Origin: Takifugu bimaculatus
Lineage: Eukaryota; Chordata; Actinopteri; Tetraodontiformes; Tetraodontidae
DNA: 64,000 nt
Assembly: GCA_004026145.2 (NCBI GenBank)
Contig: CP034980.1
Span: 62,001 to 126,000, forward strand
Direction: 5' to 3'
Shown: in pieces, positions 46,103-59,894 of the stretch
How the letters are laid out: the number at the start of each line of letters is the position of its first letter
Numbering within the stretch: position 1 is the first letter of the stretch
Notes under the pieces: generated by a model
The model's input: only the letters and a program-made list of their open reading frames with translations
Databases searched by the model: none
What the model was told of the DNA's origin: nothing
Position numbers and translations under genes: made by a program

Positions 46103-49100
46103 TTTCAGGGAAGGGGATGTTTTTGTTGCTATAAAACCCAAACACAACTGTGAGATTTTATCTTGAGGAGGTCCAGACCTGCTGGTGTGGTCACGCAACG
46201 CATTTGTTTACTTAGGCTCCGCCTCTTGAATTATTGCGTTATTATTATTAATTATTGCGGCTCGATTGTACCGGCGGCCCACCATGGCTGCAGCGTTCAG
46301 GGGCCCCGACCGGCTGGTTCGTGGCCCTGTTTTCAGATGTTGTTGGAAGCCTGAGGAACAGTTTCAGGGTGGCATCCTGAACACAGCTTAAACACAAAAC
46401 ACACATGATGCCTGTTTAAATCAATCGCCATGGCAACACCGGCCTCCATTGTGCGAACTTGCATCAGTCGACTGTAGAAGGGGATTTTTTTCTGTCAAAA
46501 AGCAGAGAAACGAAAAGGCTAAATTCTTTTTTCCATATTTTTGAAACTTTGCTGCGTATAAACTTTGCAACGTTTGTTCCAGTGGAACCCAGAAATTCCA
46601 CCCTCTGATGATTAGATCTGATTGATTTTCTTCGGCTCGGTTGCTTAAAAAAACAGCGTCGGTTCAGCGTGATTGTTCCCGATGAAAGCCGCACGGGCTG
46701 ATAAACCTCGTGGTATTTTTCTTTTTTAGCTGTTAGCGCCGTAGCCGCCAGGAGCACCTGCTAGAACGTTGAATCCCACGAAGGTTGGACCCAGACACAC
46801 AACCACGACCCAGAATCCTTCAAAATAACAGTTTGTCTTCCAAACTTATGATTTATTACTGTTGAACTTATTTAAACTTTTACATATTTATACAGATAAT
46901 CCAGTCCATCATTAGCACACAGCGCTAACATGTGACCAAAATTTACCGTTGCCTGTCATCTGCTATCAAACCACCAATTTATCACCTTTATATGGTGTAT
47001 TTCAGGTAGTCCAGCCAGTGCAAACTGGCCCAGTAGCTTACTGGCCAAAGACAACATTGGCCGCTGCTCCATACCAGTTTGGAATTATTCAAAGTGGGAA
47101 ACACAGAAATAACAGCAGGAGGTGAAATCGAGCGTCTGACGGCACAACAGCTGAGCTGTGACATGTCACGCTGCAGCCGAGGACACGTTCAGGGTGTCGA
47201 CGCCTCAGAAAAACCTCGTTTTGACACTTCGGGGTGAAGACTCGGGAGAGATTATTCCCAACAAGGGTGCAGATGTTTCCTTTCAAGTTGGAACCGTGAA
47301 AGCAGAAGGAGAGAATTAAAACTGTACGCCAGCGCCTTTTACAAGCCTGGACTGTTCGGCTAAATTTAGCTGAAACTACTGGGGCTGAAGGGAATCGAGC
47401 CGTGGAAAAGGAGGGAATAACTCAGATTTATGGAGGCACAAACACAACCAAAGCATCAGAATTCTGCCGGAGATTCCCGATGTGGGACTAATCTTCCTGA
47501 TTTGGGATGTGGGAGTCCGACGGCAGGTATCCATCCACCAAAGAGACATGACTTCATACAGAACGGAACGCCAGCGGCGCTCCAATATTCCATATTTACC
47601 ACGGTTTGGATGAAAACGCCCCGGACTGGAGCTGCAGCCGTTTGCACTTGCTGCATTTCCATGGCTGATGCGCTCGTGGAAGCAGAAGCGTTCCGCTGGT
47701 GACGGTCCAGGATGAATCATCTCAGCGTTCCACCGCCAGGAACCGAGGGGAAGGTAGCCGAGTGCCACCGACACGGAACCCAGACCAGTTCCAGAGTCCT
47801 GAATAAATCGAGATACAAACACGTGAACTGTCATTAAAGGACCTGCGGTGGCTTCCTGTTTTCACAGGAAGTTTCTCCAGGTTGGTTTATATTGCAACTT
47901 TGGTCGTCAAGGACAACCAAAAAGAGACTGTCGTGGAGGTTCCCTGTTATCTCACGTCTCCATCAGTCGTCCATCCGCACCTTCAGAACCAGAGCGAGGA
48001 CTTCATCAGTGATGAACACCAACGCCAACACCTTCAGCCACACCGACGTTGGCGTTTCCTGTGTATGTGAGAGACAGGTTGGCTCTGGATCAACCAGTCC
48101 AGTGGCAGCATCAGTTCTGTCCCGGCCTCCAGTTTCCACCTTCTCTCTGACACGTGTGATCAAGTTCTACGAATATTCAGTGTCTATTTAATGAGAGTCG
48201 GTATGAAAATAATCTGGGCTGCTTCTGGTTTCTGTCCTCCATATTTGGACATGAATTTCAGGACCCTGTCGGGAACGTTGCCCTTTGACCCTCCAGGGAT
48301 GGGGATTGGGGGGGTGGGGGGTGGAGCGCCCTCTAATGAATCTACTGCCCAACATATGTGACAGATCTTTTAAATCGGTAGTATAATATAGTAATATTAT
48401 TATCTACTGGTGGTTACCAACTGAATTACAAACATCCTTGATATTATTCTGATTTTATCTAAGATTATGGTCTAAAATCCAGTTTTGCAAGTCGGATATT
48501 TAATATTTTTCCGAGCTGGAATTCTTCAACACGCTCACCATCATCTGTCAACATCTGGGCTGCGATATTAATCACAACCGACAGCCGTAATCCGATTGGC
48601 ACCGCTCAGCGCTCAACATGCCGTCATGTTCTCATGTCTGTGATTGATGAGGTGAGCGTGACGGAGAAGGACGCCGCTGGTTCTGGTCTCTGTGCAGGTA
48701 CGGCTTTTACACAATTGCGGTATCGCCAAAACATGAGCAATAAAAAGGTTATTCGTCAGTTTGGGCTGTTTCTATCTGTGTCGGGCAGCTGTGGGGGCCT
48801 GGGGAGTGTTATGAACTGGACTACTTCCTGTGTTGGGAACAGGTACATATTCATGGCCCGGCGTGTTCGCCGACACCTCAACAGACACCCGCTTTGGTTG
48901 GGTAGAAGGTGTAAACTCTGATCCCAGTGAAAAAAGACTAAATACCAAAGCTGTGGGTTTGGGAATCAACTATAAGTGACGGAATTAATAGGAAACGGGG
49001 CTCCGATGAGGCCGTTTGAGCACAGCCGGTGGTGCCACCCGGTGTGAATTTGGGTTTTTGTTGTTTTGCCCTCAAATCTGCAAGAAGACTCATTCTGCAG

Positions 49101-49210
49101 CAGAACCTGGTCCGATCAGCTGGTCCAGTGTCGCAAAGACATTTTATAATGTTAGAAATGGAAATATATCAAAAGAAATCTGCTTTGACGTCTCACTGGC
49201 TGAGGTGTTC

Positions 49211-49471
49211 AGGACCACCATGAGGACTACCGTGAGGACTACCGGGAGGACTACCGTGAGGATTACCGGGAGGACTACTGTGAGGACTACCGTGAGGACT
49301 ACTGCGAGGACTAACTTGAGGACTACCAGGAGGACTACCGTGAGGACTACCGTGAGGACTACCGTGAGGACTACTGTGAGGACTACCGTGAGGACTACTG
49401 TGAGGACTACCGTGAGGACTACCGTGAGGACTACTGTGAGGACTACTGTGAGGACTACTGTGAGGACTACC
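49211..49471. repeat. Right copy of the 12-bp minisatellite, ~22 units
   Basis: Units of the form AGGACTACCGTG and AGGACTACTGTG, seven more than in the left copy. The Val-Arg-Thr-Thr and Val-Val-Leu-Thr frames here are translations of the repeat. Confidence 0.93.
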
Positions 49472-50701
49472 GTAAGGAGGCCTGCAGGGGATAAGGAAAT
49501 CAGTCTAAACAGGCGTGCACACGTGGAAGCACCAACACACAAACAGTGAAGAACGGCACCCCCCAGCCAAGGTCGTCAGCTCCTGAAGAATGTGTTCAAT
49601 TATCACCTTCCAAACATGATAACAGCAGGATAAAGATGCTAACGCTAGTTGAAAAACAGCATTTTGGAGGTTTCCTCTCTTCTTTGACAAGAGAACATTT
49701 GACCACTGACTCGACCTCTGACCCACGGAACGACCATCAAACGCTGAAGCCTGATTTACATTAAACACCGAGCTGAGACGCGAGTTCCACACACATGTTG
49801 CATCATCTGAAAGGATCACAACCCTTCTGCGTGCTTCCCTTCAACACTGGACAGTACACACATCCAGATGAGACAGCTGAGAACACGGGTCTCCTCTCGC
49901 AGCAGACCACCGCTGAGACCAGGTCAATAAGACCCACGTATCCCTGCGCGGCGACGCTTGAAGCCTGTGTACGTTGGCCGTCGCCGCGTGTGAAACGGAG
50001 CATCTCGCTCCCTTTTCGGGGGGGATTTGTCGTCCTTGGCGCCGCAATGAAGGGCAGCGTCTGTCCGGCCAGCGTGACTCGACAAATATTGTGCAGAATC
50101 AGAACTTTCTTGGAAGAGCAGCTTGGCGTATTTAATAACAGCCCCGCTGTTGTGTGAGCGGCGCGAGGTCGGCCAGCCCCACACTTCCTGCTATTGACTG
50201 GCGGCCGGTTGTTTTGACCCTCTCAGACAATAACTTGGCACCGAAGGCGGCGAGTGTTATTGCCGGGGTTCAGAGAGGGAGTGGTGAGCTCAAACCCCCG
50301 AGCCGACTCGAAACTCTGGACGCTGTTTTCACGATAGACGAGAAGGTTTTCACCTCCTTCAGTCTCCAGCAGAAAAATCTGAGGCCAAAATGTGGAAACT
50401 GTCTGGACAAATGTGGATGAAAGGATTCGCTTGTCCAAAGACGTTAACATCCATTAAGTCTGGTCGGTTATTACTTTCTGCTCTGGGTCGGATGCGCGAA
50501 TTTTTGGAAAAATAGAAAAGGTGCTGTAAGAGCTTTTTAGCTAAACGCTAACAGCCAAATCTTTCCCTCATGCTAACAGGAGCGGCCATAGACATTCAAA
50601 AGCATTAAAAACGGACAGTAGAACCACAGAGCTTGAACGGAGATAAAAACATTCGTGCCACATGGAAAATCAATTGTAACGTGGAGATGAGACACCATCC
50701 C

Positions 50702-50742
50702 ATCCTTGGTGGAACATCCGACCAGCGTGTTCCACCAAGGAT
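50702..50742. repeat. Right copy of the 15-bp-arm inverted repeat
   Basis: Arms are identical to those at 22950-22990, with one loop substitution. Confidence 0.9.
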
Positions 50743-53700
50743 CCGCACAACGCTACAACGCGACACAAGAATTGCATGTCTGGCTGTCCGGCCCTGCGTC
50801 GATCACACAAATGTCCCATCACTAGTTTTTTTCACACTGATGTAGAAGAGAACTTCAGCTCTGGTTCTCCATCCGTCACCCACACGAGGATCCAGAGTCG
50901 GCGTTTGGAGACTTCCCCCGTGAGCTCTGTCCGTTTTGGCACGCATGCCGCTGCCACGTAACGCGGTAACACCTATGTAAAAGTTCTGGAGTTCTGGAAG
51001 CCACATGCGGGATCTGCACAACGTCGCGGCGTGATTTCACAAACGCTTTGGCTCCGGCAGAAATTAATTTTCAGCAAATGCGATGAGCGGCTCCGTGGCC
51101 AAGGATCATTTCAGGCAATAAAGCATCGCATCTGTCTTCCCTATCAGACGGCTGTTGAACGGCCTCCACGCTTATGCACGCAAACGCGCCTCCAGCAGGT
51201 GCGTGCACGGACGCCGCTTCACGTAGGATGTGCTCCTGCATTGCTGCGGCGTGAGGTCAGAGGAGCAGCTCTGCATGACAGGATGGTAAAGAGTTACGGC
51301 CCAGGAGGAGGCGGAAAATCCAACCTGACTTTTATTATCGCGACGGCGAAAGACGAAACCGTGGAAAGGTGTTTCGAACACGATGAATAAACATGAGATG
51401 AATTCTTCAGCAGCTATGGTGACCTGGGGGACGGATTTAGCCTTAGCGTTTAGCTAACAGACAAAGCTGCCACACATGTTTCCTATAAACTTCGGTAACC
51501 TTTTCCTGACTGCTTCCTGACTTGTGTACTTGCATTTTCCAGACAACAATGAAACAAGTCAGCAAACGTGACTAATGTGAACGAAGCTCTCGGCCAATAC
51601 CTTCTCCGATCCAGGGCTACTCGTGTTGTGTGACGGATAAGCGCAAGATGAAGCGGCAACTTAGAGTTGTGTGACGAGGACACCAAATCACACGAGTAAA
51701 TGTGTGCGTGTGTAAATCCTGAACGGCAGGCAGGAGGGTGGAACTCTATAAAATGAGGCGTAAAGTGAGCTGAGTGATGCTAGCCTGTCCGGTCCGATCC
51801 CACAGGATCGTGTTGGTATTTAGGACCCGTCTGGGTTTACGAAGCTGTTGAATTTCATGGTTGCTTCTGGGAGGAACCAGAGTTAAGGATCACGGCGACC
51901 TTCTGTGGGGTCTTTGGATCAGACTGGCGGATGATGTTGAGGATTCTGCATGCTAATAGCATGCTAACGCCACCAGTCTTTAACTCACAGCTGTTTCTGG
52001 CGACTGTATACACGGAACCAAGAGCTCTTTGCCGAAACTCATTCCTGTCCCGTTAAACTGAAGCATTCGTGCTTGAGCTGTTTATTTAGCTTCTCCCAAG
52101 TTCAGCGCCGCCACGAGAACGAGGTCGAGTGTCTCTGAAGTCACAAGGGTCGCGCTGCAGTCAGTATCAGGCAAACGGGTCACATCAGTGACGCACGAAC
52201 AGAAGCGGGGTTTTTTTTTGTCTCTTCACCTCCACAGACACTTCTAAAGTGTATTTCTGTTTGACAAGTCTGTCAGAGGAAGTGCTAGTCTGTAAAAATC
52301 TGGCAAAATGAACCCAGGTCATTGTTTCAGCACAGTCCACACAGGCACAGCCCAGAACCGGGAGGAACCATCTGAAGACCGAACATGTGCTGGTCAGATG
52401 ATAATGATGCGGTTTGGCAAAACCAAGGGAGCTTAAACGAATCACCTTGGATCACAGGATCACCTTGGAAATGACCTCTTAGCAACAGCTCGAGCTGCGC
52501 TAACAATGAATGAATGAATTCCACATAATCGGGTATGTGAGTTTGACAAGTTTCAGACCAGTTTGCAGGGCCGTGAACCCCCTCCACTCTGGTCCTTGGG
52601 TTCAAGGACGCCACAGAGACCCAGTTATAGTTCTTGGCGCTGGTCCTCGATGTCAGGTCCTCAGATTTATACCAGCGTGGTGCCACAAACGTCTGCGCAG
52701 AGACCAGGAGACGCGATTAACGGAGCCGCCTGGGTCCCGCGGGATCGTCTCGCTGCGGTCCCTGAAGGAGCCACGGGTTTACTACCTGAGGTGAGGGGTC
52801 GAGGCGGCGGAGGTGCGACGCAGTCGGAGGTAAAAACGCAACCGCCAGGGGGGTAACACGGCCTCTGCCGGGAGGTCAGCAGCAGTGTCAGACGGAGAAA
52901 CAGGTCATTTCCAAACAAAACACTGGGAATAATCACCCAAATATCAGGATCCTTGACATCGAGGGGGCCCCTGCCACCGTATATTGTTGTAAAATCAGAT
53001 AATCGCTAACTCGCTGCCTCCTGCCGATTCCGCCCGCAGTACCGACACATCTATCATCCTCCGGCGGCAGCAGCCTGGCCCGGCCCAGTTTGGCCCCACT
53101 GCCGATGTAAACAGCTGGGACCGATAGAGCCGCTGTTTATCTCTGTGCAAACAGCAGCGTCTTCGTCTCACGGAAAATATTGATGAAGTGAGACGCGGCC
53201 GCCGCTGATCCCAGCTTTTCCTTAAACCGACGACCCTGTCCGTCAAACCCGCCTGATGTTTCCCACCAAATATCATCCGAAGGTTATTTATGAAGGCTTC
53301 AAAGCCAGATCACAACAAGCGCCATAAAACCTCCCAAAAGCGAGCGCTAAAATAAAAGCAGACGTGCTGCGTCAGCTCCAACAGTGCATGTGAACGGTTC
53401 CGACGTGCATCCACGTGAACCGCGTCCCTCCTAGTTCTGGTTCAGGCTACAGACTGGTTGTCTTTACAACCCTGCTGGCGGAGACGTGGAGTCGCAGCAG
53501 CAGCTCTGGACTCGCGGCCCAGGATGTAACTCACTGCTGTTCAGCCTCTCTGTCACCAAACCCCTGGAGCCGGCCGTCCCGGCCAGCCTGTCCCGGGAAA
53601 ATATATGCAAGGAAAACAGGAGCAGGGAAATGGGGACAATGTCCCAGGGCCGACACTGTCCGTCCAGGACGACACATTTCACAGCGGTCTCTGCTGCAGC

Positions 53701-55126
53701 TCCACACTTTTGTTTTCAGGCCTCAATGGTGGTTCGGCTCCATTTCAGATCATCCTTGTCGGCTAATTAGCGTCCTGTTAGCTCCACCTGTCTCCTGCCG
53801 TCCAACGTCCAGCTGACCAGCAGCTGTCTCAAAAAGACATTGGACAGTGATCACATTTGGGCCAAAATCAGATGATTTGGAACATGACATCATTCTCTGG
53901 CAGCAGACACCCCAGATCTGTGTTGTTAGCAACAGAAGATGCTACAATAACACAAGTAACCCCCCAGGACGGGTGGTGGGGGAGGTCACCACCGGAGGAA
54001 GGACGACCCCTCACCAAACCCAAACTACTGTCTTTGACCTCCATCTGAAGACCAGTCCAGGAGGGAACGGGTTTTCCTGTCCCTGCAACTCGACCTCTGC
54101 CCACATAATGCTAACACGCTAACACACCCACCCACAAACACACGCGCTCGCGTGTCCGTGTCCCCGTTGATGTCTAAGACTCAGAATGTGGACCCTGTCC
54201 CATTTTTATGTGTCTCTAGTTTCCTAAACAGCGTTTTTAGGGGAATATTTGTTGGTTCTGGTCCAGGTTCTTGGCCGGAACGTGGTGGAACCTTGGCCAG
54301 GTTGGCACCGTGCTGACACTAGATGGCAGCAGCACACACTGGGAGCTCGAACCGGGCTGGAGCGCCGTTGCAGGAAAAAGGAGGCGAACCAGTAAAAGTG
54401 TCACCTCATTTTCAAGGACAAAGATGGGAAAAGTTGGAATGTGGAGGGTGTGAGGGAGCAGCCAGACACCGACGCCTGTCATCGCCGCCACTGTTTTCAT
54501 GAACGCGGCCACATCCTGGAGAAAAACAAAGGGGTGAGCGCTCCTGATCCAGTCAGAGGAAGGAAGGAAGGAAGGAGGAGAAGGGGAGGAAAAGGTGGCA
54601 GGAGCGCTCTCCGCTTCCATCATCCTCACCGCTGTTTGGAGTGGAAACACCCAGGAACGATAAGACGGGACGTCACGTCTGGCTTTCATCACGGCTCCCA
54701 GTCCTCAGAACCACTCGGGTTCTGCTCGACTCCCTGTTTAAACAAGGCTGCAGGAATTTGAGGTCACCCCGCAGAAGAACACGGCCGAGGAGCAGCCACC
54801 ATAAATCTGCTCCTGCGGACAGAACCTGGAGAATAAACACGGAGCTGCCGTTAAAACCAGCGTTCCCGGGACAACACGCGAGAGTAAAGGAAGACAGAGC
54901 GGCGTGAACTCAGGGTGTTTGAACGTTCTCGATGGGCGAAAAGTGTTTGTTTAGCTAAAGAGGAGAGCTGAGATCAAAATCTGAGCTTCGCTCCGACTCC
55001 ACGAGAGGAACCATCACTTTTTTAAAGTGGAAATTCCATAAAACACTCCTGGAGTGAGGCTCCAGATTATTCCTATCGCAGAAGAACAGAGCCTGGTTTC
55101 CTCTTTCCTCACGGGCGCAACCTGCG

Positions 55127-55151
55127 CCTAACCTAACCCTAACCCTAACCC
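55127..55151. repeat. Right copy of the telomere-like repeat
   Basis: CCTAACCTAACCCTAACCC and a further CTAACCC, one hexamer longer than in the left arm. Confidence 0.75.
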
Positions 55152-56492
55152 AATCAGATCCTTCGATAACTCCAGCCACCATCAGTCTTCACCTCTGAAG
55201 TCATTTTTATGGGGGGCTGGGGGAGGGGGGGGGTGCTACACTGGTGCACGTGCACGTGCTCGTGGCATCACTGATTTATGGCCGCACATCCTGCAGCGAC
55301 GCTCCGTCATCACGCTCGGTTATTTAAGCCGACGTAAACTGACCTGCGGCTGAAAATATTTCAGGCTACACTTGACCCGCCGACCCCGAGAGCGGGTCAG
55401 AGCCCACAGATTAAGCCCAATATTTAGAGCGGGATGGGGGGGGGGCTGTAGACAAGCTGCTCCATTAATCACAGCTCTGGTAGTTTTGCCCCCCGGAGGC
55501 AGATGCCACGTCAGCAAATGTGACACAGACGAGCTGATTTCCTCCTCGTGGATGTTTGATCGAGACTCTCACAGTTGGTTCAACGGTTGTTGTCGTTTCC
55601 TCGCGGATAAAATCCGGCTTCATTGGGCGGCTGAAGCTTTTCTGTTTATTATTCCCGCTGGTGCCTTCAGGGTTCCATCGTTAACTCCAGTTTCACATGC
55701 TTGCACGCTGACTCCATCCCCTCTCACACCTCCAACATCTGGCGGGGTCCGAGCCGGTGCCAGCCGCACCTGAGCCGCCGCACGCCGCCGTGGTCCAGGT
55801 GTGAGGTAAGGACCAACACCTGTTGTGGTTCCAACGCCTGCACAGCTGTGCGGACCGCCTGTTGCCTTCAAGGCTCTCGCCGAGATCAGCTGTTCTCAGG
55901 ACATTAACGCTGCGGCCCCGACCTGGAGGCTCCACCTTCAACAACCACGTCTGCCCCCCCCCCCACGTCTTTCCCAAGGTCACCTTGTGGTGGCGCTGAG
56001 GCCGTTTTTATCCACATTGCTAGAAATGGGAAAAGTGGCCTCAGTTTCGCTGATAGGAGGATCTGTGGGATCCACATGGAGTTCCCCCTTTTTCCTCATG
56101 AACGCCTGAGGCCTTCTGCCCCAGTGGTGGCATTTATTGATGCCTTTTGGACTCCGGAGCCTCGGAACGATTCATCACGCCAGTTTAAACCCCAGCGCCC
56201 GACCTGAAACTGGTCTCGCTGGGAAATGGGGCTCATCCCTCCGGGGTAGCTGGCCCCAGAGCCTGCGCAAGCCTGACAATGTGGTTTGGCCCGGTTTGAA
56301 ACCCAGAACATTCAGAATCATTAGTGAGAGATGGTCCGAGCCGCACGGGCCTAATCCCCCGGCGCTGAGAGATCCGACCCTGGCGGAGGCAGGCGGAGAG
56401 GAAGCGTTCGTTCATCCGAACAGACGCGCTAATGTTGATCAGATGTGGTTCATGTCAAATAAAAGCCGAAATGTTCCGACTGTGGCCGCTCG

Positions 56493-56552
56493 CAGCGTCT
56501 CTTTGGGGGTGTCCACATGTCCCAGCATGTGGACACCCCCAAAGAGACGCTG
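56493..56552. repeat. Right copy of the perfect 27-bp-arm hairpin
   Basis: Bases 56493-56519 and 56526-56552 are exactly complementary around the loop TCCCAG, the reverse complement of the left loop. Confidence 0.9.
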
Positions 56553-56740
56553 GTCCAGGTTCAGTCTTCGCTGAATGGCTATTCTGTTAGCGCTCCATCA
56601 CTCTGCGGTCTCATGACTGGGGGCTAATCCATCACACGAGGCGGGACCAGGGACAGGTCCTGGGGTGGGGCCGTGGCACTCTCAACCGAAGGAATCCCAG
56701 CCATTGGTCACTCTGGCTCATGTGACGTGATTGGGCGTCA

Positions 56741-56849
56741 CTTTGAACTGATTTTCTTTGATGCAGAACAAAGGCTTCTGTATGTGTAGATCAAAGGATG
56801 CTGAACGCTTTGATGTTTTCAATCAAAGCAAGTTTACAGAACTACAAAG
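56741..56849. promoter_or_regulatory. Right copy of the TCF/LEF cluster
   Basis: All seven sites of 16795-16903 are present with unchanged spacing, starting with CTTTGAA at 56741-56747. Confidence 0.5.
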
Positions 56850-59092
56850 GGGCCTTAATGATTTGAGCCATTTCCATCCCGTTTGACTCGAGGGCTCATG
56901 GGAAAAATTCTGGGATTCAGCCACATTTGGCATTTGATTGATAAGATTGGTGGCGTTGGCGTCGTCCTTCAGCCGCTTCCTGTTAACGTACTTTTATCTG
57001 CTACAAATGAAGCAACAGCTCATTCAACAAAGATCCAAGCTGGATCCGTCCACATACGTCCCGCTCAAAGGCCGTCCTCCTCCCAAAGCTAACAAGACGT
57101 CGTAATTTGTCACGTAGCACATTTCTCCATTGTGAGCTAACGTTGTTTATGGACTGATTACCGCCGACAATTGTGGTCTCATTAAAGATCATTTCTACAG
57201 ATTTAACACAAGATTAAGATCAACTTTAAGGATACAAAGATCAAAAGTACAAATGCTAATAGATGCAGAAAATGTCTCCTCCCTGCTGTGATTAGCTTTG
57301 ATTTCAGCATAATATAAACAGACAAGATACTTTATGCAAAATTCTTTAAATATATTCACGATTCCATCTGAAATATTACAGATATTCATGATGGTGTTAA
57401 CCAAGGACCAGATGTCCTGGTGCACATTCGCTGTGTTTGAAAAATAAGGTAATTAGCTCACCCCCACGGGGTTATCCGATCTAATTTTGTATTGACTGTT
57501 TACTATATCATTAAAAGCAGCTGCGAGTCCGAGATTTTCCTCTCGGAGTGTTCCGTCCTCATTATCGTGGAGTTTTTGCAACTGTTTTTGTCTTGAACTT
57601 AACGTTAGCGAAAGAGAAATGAGAAAAGACGCCCAATATATCCAATTTCCAACCTGACTCGTGCTTTAAAATCTCTTAAGTACCGAATATTTATCTCAAT
57701 GAGCTGCAAGAAGCTAATAAAAGCTATGAAATAGCATTCATACTATTATTTCTGTTATTTCCTAGATTTATCACAATTTTCTTTATAAAAGGCCATATCC
57801 AGCTACAGCTCCAGCTAAAGAGAGCCGAGTCATGCTAACATCAAAGCTAAGTGCGGCAGCAGGTGAGCGCATTAGCGTAGGACGTGTTTACGCTCTGCAT
57901 GTCTAGCAGCAGCATCTGCGGAGCAGAAGCTCACCAGGGCGAACTCCGTCACTCCTCACGTCACATGTGGCAGCGTTTACACGAGCACCAGTTTGTTTCA
58001 TTGCGTCCCAACTGGTTTCAAACTGGTGTGCACAACACGTTTTGGTTTTGTCACTCAGCATCTGCTAACGGTGAGGGGCCTGAAGATTTGCCTGCTGCAT
58101 AAAGGATGGAAGCGTGCTAATGTTAGCACGAAACACAAGACCATTACCAAAGGAGCAGATTGCTAATTGATAACAGACTTTTGTTCGAACTGAACTTGAG
58201 ACGCATCATTTTCTCCTGTAAATGTCCCTGTTGGTTAGCAATGTTAGCAATGTCGACGCTCAGTTGCGCCGTGCCTGTTGTTAGCATGTAACACGCTATC
58301 TTGACTCAAACTTACAGCTTCTAGAATAGTGAACCGGGAGTCATAGCGGCCATGATGGTACTGTTTAGCGTTGTTAGTGTTTAGCATCTGTAGCAGCCAA
58401 CGCCGGACCCCTGAGCAAGCAGCAGTCGCAGGAGAAACTCCCTTTAACAGGAAGAAACCGTGAGCAGGACCAGGACCGTACTAATGTAACACGTCATCAC
58501 CAGGCCTGAAGTTGCAGTTAAGAGTAAATAAGAGCTGGAAAAGATGCTGTTTGTGCTAATTAAAGTCGGCTGTGGAAGCAAAGACAGTAAATTTCAAATC
58601 GCAGCTCTTTGATTTCACATTTTCTCCATTTGAGCGTTGGACTCGCTGCAGACGTCAGTGGCGTGATTTACCTTCGGATTGTTTGGAGAAGTTGGAACAG
58701 AACAGATGTCGGGCTGCCGACAATTAAAGCCAGTGTTTGTTTTGTGTTTTTTTTTAATGGAATATTGGTTTGTGTCTGTTCCAGACCCTTCGTGCTGGTT
58801 CATGCGGCTCAGCCGCAACACTTCATGACGGATCTTATTGCTACAAATGCTGCATGACCTTCGCTCGCCGCCATAATTTGACTCCTAAATCGTAAATAAA
58901 TCCAGGCTAAGGGATTCGATAAGTGTTGGTGGAAGCTGCCGTCTTGAATTTGATCCGTTTCGGTCGTTAAAACCCAAAACGACATGACAAATTTGACCTA
59001 AGTTAAATGAAATAATCTCCTAGACGAGATCAGAACATCGGTCAAGGGAAACTCGCCTCTCTGTCGGGGATTCCCTGCTCGCTGCGGCACCT

Positions 59093-59130
59093 GGGGGCGG
59101 GGCTTTATGAGTCCAAAAAGCCCCGCCCCC
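59093..59130. promoter_or_regulatory. Right copy of the inverted GC-box pair
   Basis: 14-bp arms at 59093-59106 and 59117-59130 with a 10-base loop, identical to the left copy. Confidence 0.5.
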
Positions 59131-59455
59131 ACCTCCGACTGACCGCCAGGGACATGTTGAAGCCTACAGAAGAAGTTTTTGGCATTTGGGAAAGCTGGAC
59201 TAATCTAAGAGTGAGCAGCTTCACTAGGAAAGAATGTTTGCAGGGGGAAGATGAGGTTAGGCCCAAACTCAGGCGTGTTGCTGCTGCTTATTTGGCCAAA
59301 ACATCTGTAATAGCAAGAAATGTAGGACAAAGCAGCTGTGGAGCCGCCGGCCTGGAAGGTCCGAGGAGCGGCGTGCCCAGGAAAACTGACCCCGGGTGTC
59401 TGCAGGCGGCCAACTGTGAGGTGCACAACACAACAATCACACGGTTCCTTTCAGT

Positions 59456-59498
59456 CTCTGACCTCCAGGCTAACGTGGAGGTCAGAGGTCAGAGGTCA
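59456..59498. promoter_or_regulatory. Inverted repeat plus three AGGTCA half sites
   Basis: The 12-bp inverted repeat lies at 59456-59487. AGGTCA occurs at 59479-59484, 59486-59491 and 59493-59498, each separated by one G, giving two overlapping DR1 elements where the left copy has one. Confidence 0.5.
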
Positions 59499-59880
59499 CT
59501 GTAGGTGTGTTTCGGACTCCGATATCTGCCGTCCGAGGGGAAAATATTTGGATCTCCTCAGGTAACAAACGGAGGGCGAAACACAAACCACTGATGAGGA
59601 CGGAACCTGTTTGAAGCCTGACCCGTAAAACACCGACCGCAGCAACAAGTTAAATAAATACCTGAGAAAAGAAAGAAGAAGAATAAAGACGCTAAAGCTA
59701 AAGCAGCGTCGCAGCTTCAGCCGAGAGCCCGTCTGGATCATTTCAAACATTTCCAGTTAGGAAAAACCAGTATAAATCTCATTAGCCTTAATGCTAACAT
59801 GCTAAAGAGAACCTTATTAGGTCGATTGCGTAATGAAGTACCGCCAGTCTCACCTCAAGGATGACAAAAAGGGAGTCTGC

Positions 59881-59894
59881 GTTTCCATGGTAAC
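59881..59894. promoter_or_regulatory. RFX X-box, strong allele
   Basis: GTTTCCATGGTAAC fits the X-box palindrome at both ends. The left copy carries A instead of the first G. Confidence 0.45.

Noticed and set aside
49016..49549. 177-codon frame with Val-Arg-Thr-Thr repeats
   Set aside because: It is produced by the 12-bp minisatellite; its length differs from the left copy only by whole repeat units.
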